A stretch of 64,000 bases of DNA, taken from Clostridia bacterium. GTDB lineage: Bacteria > Bacillota > Clostridia > Lachnospirales > Lachnospiraceae. Location: contig CAJTFD010000002.1 of assembly GCA_910575625.1 (NCBI GenBank), positions 186,001 through 250,000 on the forward strand, in the 5' to 3' direction. Below are positions 59,606-64,000 of this stretch, piece after piece. Made by a program: the position numbers and the translations under genes. A model generated the notes under the pieces. That model worked only from the letters and a program-made list of their open reading frames with translations, was not told where the DNA came from and ran no database searches. Within the stretch, counting starts at the first letter, position 1. The number at the start of each line of letters is the position of its first letter.

Positions 59606-60964
59606 TCAGACACGCTCTTGGACCCTCGGAAAATATTTCCGATAAGTGGATATGAACAGCACGATCGCAAGTATGGTAGACAGGTAGTCCGTGATCGGCT
59701 GTGCCGCCGCGAGCATGGTCGCGGAGTTGAAGATACTCCGGAATAAAAACAGCACCGGCAGATAGATGATCCCCTGGCGGCTGATCGAGAGGATCAGGGC
59801 GGGCAGTGCCGCACCGGTAGACTGTATGGCATTGATAAATACAAACAGCAGTCCCATCACAGGCCCGGAGTAGATATAGATGCGGGCAAAGGAGATGCCA
59901 TAAGTAAAGGCATCCGGATCTTCCAAAAATGCGTGTACCAGCGGGCCGGCGCCGCAGTAGCAGATCACAGTCATGACAGCGCTCAATCCAAAGGCAAGGA
60001 TCAGCGAGAACTTAAGGATCGCCATATAGCGCTTCCGGTCCCCGGCGCCGAAGCAGTAGCCTAAGACTGGCTGGATGCCCGTGCCCAATCCGATCAGGAG
60101 CATCACTACGATCATATTGACTTTCATTGCCACGCCAAGCCCTGCGACGGCCATATCACCGTAGTGGATCATGATATTGTTGACGATGATATTTGAAAGG
60201 CTCATCATGATACTGTTCAGCGAGGCCGGGATGCCGATGGAGAGGACACCCGCAGCGATGCGCTCTTTTGCCTTATAATATTTTGGATGGATGGAGAGCA
60301 TGGCATTTTTGGAGAGCAGGTGCCGGATGTAGAAAACGGCGGCAAAGATATTGCCCAGGACAGTTGCCACGGCTGCTCCGGCTACATCCCAGCCCAGGGC
60401 TAATATCATGATCGGATCCAGTACGATGTTGATCATGTTTCCGATGAGCATCCCCATCATGGCGATATTTGCGTTCCCTTCGGCGCGGATGATATTGCTG
60501 AAACTGTTGCTGATGATCAAAAAGGGTATGGCGGTGGAGACGATGCGCATATACTGCGAGGTATAGCCTATGGTATCATCGCTGGCTCCGATGGCACGGC
60601 TCACAGGCACAGCGAAGATAAATAGGAGGATCATTGCAAGGATCCCGATACAGAGCCCAGTCCAAAAGCAGAAGGACGAGGCATTTTTTGCCTTTTCAGT
60701 CTTGCCCTCGCCAAGTGATCTTGATATCAGAGAGGTACCGCCTATGCCAAAGAGCATCCCGATGGCCATGAATAAGAGGAAGGCCGGAGTTGCCACGGAA
60801 ATAGCAGCGACCATATAGGCATTTTTTGTCTGTCCGATGAAGAATGTATCGGCCAGGTTGTAGATCAGGACCATGATCATGCTGATGATCGATGGCACAA
60901 CATTGGTGATGACTGCTTTCGGTACCGGGGCATCCCGGAATATTTCGGTTGTCTTGTTCTGCAT
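59606..60964 (-). CDS. MATE family efflux transporter
   Basis: A 452-residue, 12-helix exporter. The N-terminal PSIISMIMVLIYNLADTFFIGQ (in part) and IGMLFGIGGTSLISRSLGEG, in part, are the MATE signatures. ATG 60964 follows AAAGGAAAA. It begins 15 bases after a MarR-family gene, which probably represses both; multidrug or metabolite export is inferred from family. Confidence 0.93.
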   Translation of the reverse strand: MQNKTTEIFRDAPVPKAVITNVVPSIISMIMVLIYNLADTFFIGQTKNAYMVAAISVATPAFLLFMAIGMLFGIGGTSLISRSLGEGKTEKAKNASSFCFWTGLCIGILAMILLFIFAVPVSRAIGASDDTIGYTSQYMRIVSTAIPFLIISNSFSNIIRAEGNANIAMMGMLIGNMINIVLDPIMILALGWDVAGAAVATVLGNIFAAVFYIRHLLSKNAMLSIHPKYYKAKERIAAGVLSIGIPASLNSIMMSLSNIIVNNIMIHYGDMAVAGLGVAMKVNMIVVMLLIGLGTGIQPVLGYCFGAGDRKRYMAILKFSLILAFGLSAVMTVICYCGAGPLVHAFLEDPDAFTYGISFARIYIYSGPVMGLLFVFINAIQSTGAALPALILSISRQGIIYLPVLFLFRSIFNSATMLAAAQPITDYLSTILAIVLFISTYRKYFPRVQERV

Positions 60965-60979
60965 GATAGATTTTCCTTT

Positions 60980-61423
60980 CTAGTTTTTTGACAGGTCTTT
61001 GAATGCGTCGGATTGCAGATTCTCATAGATCTGCAGGAGCATCTTTCCCAGGAGTTTCTGCTCGTCCTCTGACAGGCCGGCAAACATGATCTCATCCAGT
61101 AAAGGCGTTTTTTTACCCACTTCTGCAATGAGCTGTCTGCTGCTGTCTGTCAGCAGGATGGGCTTGGAGCGGGTACCCTGGATGGTACTCCTGCGGATGA
61201 AGCCTTTCTTTTCCAAAACTTTCAGCACATGGATCACGCTGGTATGCTTGACGCTGAAATGCGCGGCGATATCCGTGAGCGTGCTGTCCGTGCCGCTTTT
61301 TTCTGAAAGATACAGCAGGATATCCAGCTGTGTGCTGGTCAGTCCATATTTCTTATACGCTTTGTTAAATCCGGTCTCCAATTGGTTGTATATTTTTTTG
61401 AAAATACATCTCAGCTCATCCAT
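60980..61423 (-). CDS. MarR-family transcriptional regulator
   Basis: A 147-residue winged-helix regulator (LTSTQLDILLYLSEK, then LTDIAAHFSVKHTSVIHVLKVLEKKGFIRR, in part). ATG 61423. It heads a two-gene unit with a MATE exporter, and a palindrome in its own promoter is a likely autoregulatory operator. Its ligand is presumably an exported toxic compound. Confidence 0.92.
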   Translation of the reverse strand: MDELRCIFKKIYNQLETGFNKAYKKYGLTSTQLDILLYLSEKSGTDSTLTDIAAHFSVKHTSVIHVLKVLEKKGFIRRSTIQGTRSKPILLTDSSRQLIAEVGKKTPLLDEIMFAGLSEDEQKLLGKMLLQIYENLQSDAFKDLSKN

Positions 61424-61444
61424 GTCAATGCCCTCACCCTCTAT

Positions 61445-61460
61445 ATGTAGCGTGCTACAT
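61445..61460. promoter_or_regulatory. Palindromic operator of the marR-MATE unit
   Basis: ATGTAGC-GT-GCTACAT, 7-bp perfect arms, overlapping the end of the -10 box and the transcription start region of the marR promoter. Typical position for MarR autorepression. Confidence 0.7.
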
Positions 61461-61487
61461 TATATACCCGGCTGGCCGGATCGTCAA
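61459..61487 (-). promoter_or_regulatory. Promoter of the marR-MATE unit
   Basis: In minus-strand sense TTGACG (61487-61482), 17-base spacer, TATAAT (61464-61459), directly followed by the palindrome. Confidence 0.85.
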
Positions 61488-61505
61488 TAGAAAAATGCAC
61501 TGGAA

Positions 61506-61581
61506 TCTTACCAGATCGTAAGGTTACTCAAAAACTTGTAAGATAAAATTAAGGCAGGCAGCGTCCTTTTTCTGCTATACT
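61506..61581 (+). promoter_or_regulatory. Candidate BceR-type control region before the ABC exporter
   Basis: Half-sites TCTTAC (61506-61511) and GTAAGG (61518-61523) form an inverted repeat with a six-base gap, and GTAAGAT (61538-61544) recurs 20 bases after GTAAGG, two helical turns. A -10 TATACT is at 61576-61581 with no good -35, as in activator-dependent promoters of peptide-antibiotic exporters. Confidence 0.45.
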
Positions 61582-61615
61582 CTCTACAGACAGATCAAGA
61601 AGGAGGGATCAAGAC

Positions 61616-62383
61616 ATGTCCATATTAGAAGTGGAACATATCCAGAAAGTATACACGACCCGCTTCGGCGGGAACCAGGTGCAGGCTCTTACAGATGTAA
61701 ATTTCCAGGTGGAGGAAGGGGAGTACGTGGCGATCATGGGGGAGAGCGGTTCCGGAAAGACCACCCTGCTCAACATCCTGGCAGCCTTAGACAGGCCCAC
61801 CAGAGGCCAGGTGATCTTAAACGGCAAGAGCCTGTCCACGATCAAGGAAAAGGAGCTTGCGGCCTACCGGCGGGAGAATCTGGGATTTGTATTCCAGGAT
61901 TTTAACCTCTTAGATACTTTTAACATCCAGGACAATATCTTCCTGCCGCTGGTGCTGGCCGGGGAATCTTATGAAGATATGAAGAGCCGGCTCCATCCGA
62001 TCGCCCAGCAGATGCGGATCCAGGAGATCCTGCACAAATTTCCCTATGAGGTATCCGGCGGGCAGAAGCAGCGGACGGCGGTGGCGCGGGCGCTGATCAC
62101 CGGGCCGCAGCTGATCTTGGCGGATGAACCCACTGGGGCGCTGGATTCCCGGGCGGCCGGGGATCTGCTGAGCGTCTTTCAAAAGATCAATGAGAAGGGA
62201 CAGACGATCTTGATGGTGACCCACAGCACCATGGCGGCCAGCCGTGCCAAGCGGATCTTATTTATCAAGGATGGAGAGGTCTTCCATCAGATCTACCGCG
62301 GGGAAAAGACAGACGAGGAGATGTACGGGATGATCTCGGATACCCTGCGTATCCTGGCGACGGGCGGTGATCATCATGCGTAG
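61616..62383 (+). CDS. BceA-type ABC exporter ATP-binding protein
   Basis: A 255-residue ABC ATPase of the MacB/BceA group: Walker A GESGSGKTT, the family-typical Q-loop region GFVFQDFNLLDT, signature VSGGQKQRTAVARA, Walker B LILADEPTGALD, H-loop VTHSTMAASRA. ATG 61616 follows AGAAGGAGGGATC. It overlaps the permease gene by eight bases. BceAB systems detoxify cell-wall-active peptides and signal to a BceRS two-component system, which is not seen in this window. Confidence 0.92.
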   Translation: MSILEVEHIQKVYTTRFGGNQVQALTDVNFQVEEGEYVAIMGESGSGKTTLLNILAALDRPTRGQVILNGKSLSTIKEKELAAYRRENLGFVFQDFNLLDTFNIQDNIFLPLVLAGESYEDMKSRLHPIAQQMRIQEILHKFPYEVSGGQKQRTAVARALITGPQLILADEPTGALDSRAAGDLLSVFQKINEKGQTILMVTHSTMAASRAKRILFIKDGEVFHQIYRGEKTDEEMYGMISDTLRILATGGDHHA

Positions 62384-64000
62384 AGGGTTTTATCTTAAAC
62401 TGGCGCTCCAGAATATGGCGAAAAATAAAAGGACCTGCCTGCCGTATCTGTTCACCTGCATCTGTTCCGTGATGATGTATTATTTTATGAGTTTTCTCAC
62501 GCTGAACCCGGGGATGGAGCAGATGCCCAGCGGCCAAAATGTGCAGTCCATCATGAGGCTGGGGACCGGGGTCATCACCATCTTTTCTCTGATCTTCCTG
62601 TTCTACACCAACAGCTTCCTGATGAAGCGCAGGAAAAAAGAACTGGGGCTTTACAACATCCTTGGGATGGAGAAAAAACACATCGGGTGGGTATTGTTTT
62701 GGGAGACACTGGTCAATGCTGTGATCAGCCTCATCCTGGGCCTTCTTCTCGGGATCCTGGGCAGCAAGCTGATCTTCCTGTTCCTTTTAAGATTGCTGGA
62801 TCTTCCAGTGACGTTTGGGTTTTTTATCTCGGTGCAGTCCATCCGAGCGACGGTGTTCCTGTTCGGCGGGATCTTCCTGCTCTCGTTCTTTAACAATCTG
62901 TGGCAGATCAGCAGGGCGGACCCGGTGGAACTTTTGCGCGGCGGGAATGTGGGGGAGAAGGAGCCGAAGACCCGGTGGTTTCTGGCGCTGGCGGGCATCT
63001 CCTGCCTGGGCGGCGGATATTGGATCGCGGTGACAACGGAATCTGTGCTGGCGGCCCTGCCGTACTTCTTTGTGGCCGTGGTCCTGGTGATGGCGGGGAC
63101 GTACTGCCTGTTTGTGGCGGTGAGTGTGGCTGTGTTGAAGCTGCTGCGCAGCTGGAAGGGATTTTATTACCAGACAGAGCATTTTACAGCCATCTCCGGC
63201 ATGATCTACCGGATGAAGCAAAATGCGGTGGGTCTGGCAAATATCTGTATCCTGTCCACGGGTGTGCTGCTGATGATCTCCACCACAGTCTGCCTGTTCA
63301 TCGGCCGGGAGGCGATCGTGGCAGGACGGTATCCCCGGGAAGTGAGTGTGGCGGCCCATGGGATCGATGAAGCTGCTTTTGAGAGATCACAGGAGATAGA
63401 AAGCCAGGTGCTCGCCCAGTGGGACCTAAAGCAGGAAAATGTAGTGACCTGCCGGAGTGTACAGATGATCGCCTGGGACCAGGGGAATGATCTGGTCGGC
63501 CTGACCGGGGATGGAGATTTCCTGGAAAAGATGGAAAAGATCGTTGGGGTTGCTTTTATACCCTTGGAGGATTATAATGCCTGTATGGGCGAGGAGCGGA
63601 CGCTGGAACCAGGGGAGGTCCTGTTTTTTACCAACAAGAAAGGGATGGATGGCCGCAGTGAGCTGTCCATTGACGGGGAGAGATGGACGGTCGCAGAGGA
63701 GCTGGATACGTTTTTCACGGAGAAAAAGGTGGGCAGCCCCATGATCAACACCTATTATCTGGTGGTGGACAGTGTGGAGACGCTCAAGCGTCTGACAGAG
63801 AGTGACGCTGTATCGGAGGACATCATCTATCAGAAGGATTATGACCTGACCGGGGATCCAGAGGTCTTTGAGGAGGCGGAAGAGCAGTTATCTCAGCAGC
63901 TGGCCCCGCTGGCGGAAGATCCGGCTTATATACAGGTGGGCGGCCGGGAGCGGAACCGGAGATCTTTTTACAGCACCTATGGAGGGCTGTTCTTCCTGGG
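62376..64000 (+). CDS. BceB-type FtsX-like permease (cut by window edge)
   Basis: At least 541 residues; open to the window end. It begins MRRGFYLKLALQNMAKNKR, and shows a pair of membrane helix groups separated by a large extracellular domain typical of BceB (from about residue 325), with MKRRKKELGLYNILGMEKK, the FtsX-like coupling motif. It pairs with the upstream ATPase. The remaining C-terminal helices lie beyond the window. Confidence 0.9.
   Translation, partial: MRRGFYLKLALQNMAKNKRTCLPYLFTCICSVMMYYFMSFLTLNPGMEQMPSGQNVQSIMRLGTGVITIFSLIFLFYTNSFLMKRRKKELGLYNILGMEKKHIGWVLFWETLVNAVISLILGLLLGILGSKLIFLFLLRLLDLPVTFGFFISVQSIRATVFLFGGIFLLSFFNNLWQISRADPVELLRGGNVGEKEPKTRWFLALAGISCLGGGYWIAVTTESVLAALPYFFVAVVLVMAGTYCLFVAVSVAVLKLLRSWKGFYYQTEHFTAISGMIYRMKQNAVGLANICILSTGVLLMISTTVCLFIGREAIVAGRYPREVSVAAHGIDEAAFERSQEIESQVLAQWDLKQENVVTCRSVQMIAWDQGNDLVGLTGDGDFLEKMEKIVGVAFIPLEDYNACMGEERTLEPGEVLFFTNKKGMDGRSELSIDGERWTVAEELDTFFTEKKVGSPMINTYYLVVDSVETLKRLTESDAVSEDIIYQKDYDLTGDPEVFEEAEEQLSQQLAPLAEDPAYIQVGGRERNRRSFYSTYGGLFFL

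Noticed and set aside
1-64000. CRISPR arrays, intact insertion sequences or prophage modules
   Set aside because: No regularly spaced repeats, transposase with inverted ends, or phage structural genes were recognised by eye.

Overview
The window looks like chromosome of a gut-type Clostridia, most likely Lachnospiraceae. The signs are the rapZ-whiA-crh cluster, a class II galT, a Gram-positive LexA box, a YolD/Y-family polymerase pair, frequent TTG/GTG starts with strong AGGAGG sites, and mid-range GC. No species can be named from the sequence alone. No rRNA, CRISPR array, intact insertion sequence or prophage was seen. One tRNA gene (tRNA-Leu, anticodon TAG) is present.

Layout. (1) 1-11856 is a galactose region. 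It holds a galactose-type ABC importer (mglA end, mglC with an unusual cytosolic coiled-coil), a YesN/YesM-type two-component system with an anchored sugar-binding protein, an MglB-type binding protein, and Leloir genes galE-galK-galT. (2) 11875-18711 is a tetrapyrrole/cobalt region. A minus-strand cobalt operon (cbiM-cbiN-cbiQ-cbiO-cbiK) lies behind a cobalamin riboswitch, a terminator and a striking 165-nt inverted repeat. Divergent from it is hemA-sirC-hemC. (3) 18764-23655 holds a DUF2284 protein, a short-chain dehydrogenase resembling bile-acid 12-alpha-hydroxysteroid dehydrogenases, tRNA-Leu, and an MBOAT/SGNH polysaccharide acetylation pair. (4) 23989-27785 is a housekeeping cluster, tcdA-murB-rapZ-whiA-crh. 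(5) 28065-34988 has hypothetical genes, an XRE regulator and a GldA/F/G-like ABC system with a DUF4340 protein. (6) 35210-37191 is an SOS-controlled Y-family polymerase with a YolD partner.

(7) 37202-45512 carries acetyltransferases, a MATE exporter, a very large RND exporter with a coiled-coil insertion, and a REC-GGDEF regulator. (8) 45686-50086 has a PaaK/ACT pair, a tandem-domain polyphosphate:AMP phosphotransferase and an L,D-transpeptidase. (9) 50122-57903 has an AraC regulator divergent from an MFS transporter, a sugar acetyltransferase, a SEC-C protein, a polyol dehydrogenase with a metallo-hydrolase, a decayed DUF5714 gene and a CorA transporter. (10) 58016-64000 has a PurF-like protein without its catalytic cysteine, a MarR-MATE pair behind a palindromic operator, and the start of a BceAB-type exporter.

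The strongest integrated story is galactose sensing, uptake and catabolism at the left end, with Crh encoded further along as a possible carbon-control link. The most unusual items are the strand-biased 165-nt hairpin upstream of cbiM, the coiled-coil extensions in MglC and the RND pump, the Cys-less PurF-like protein, and the polymerase gene whose only usable start appears to be CTG.
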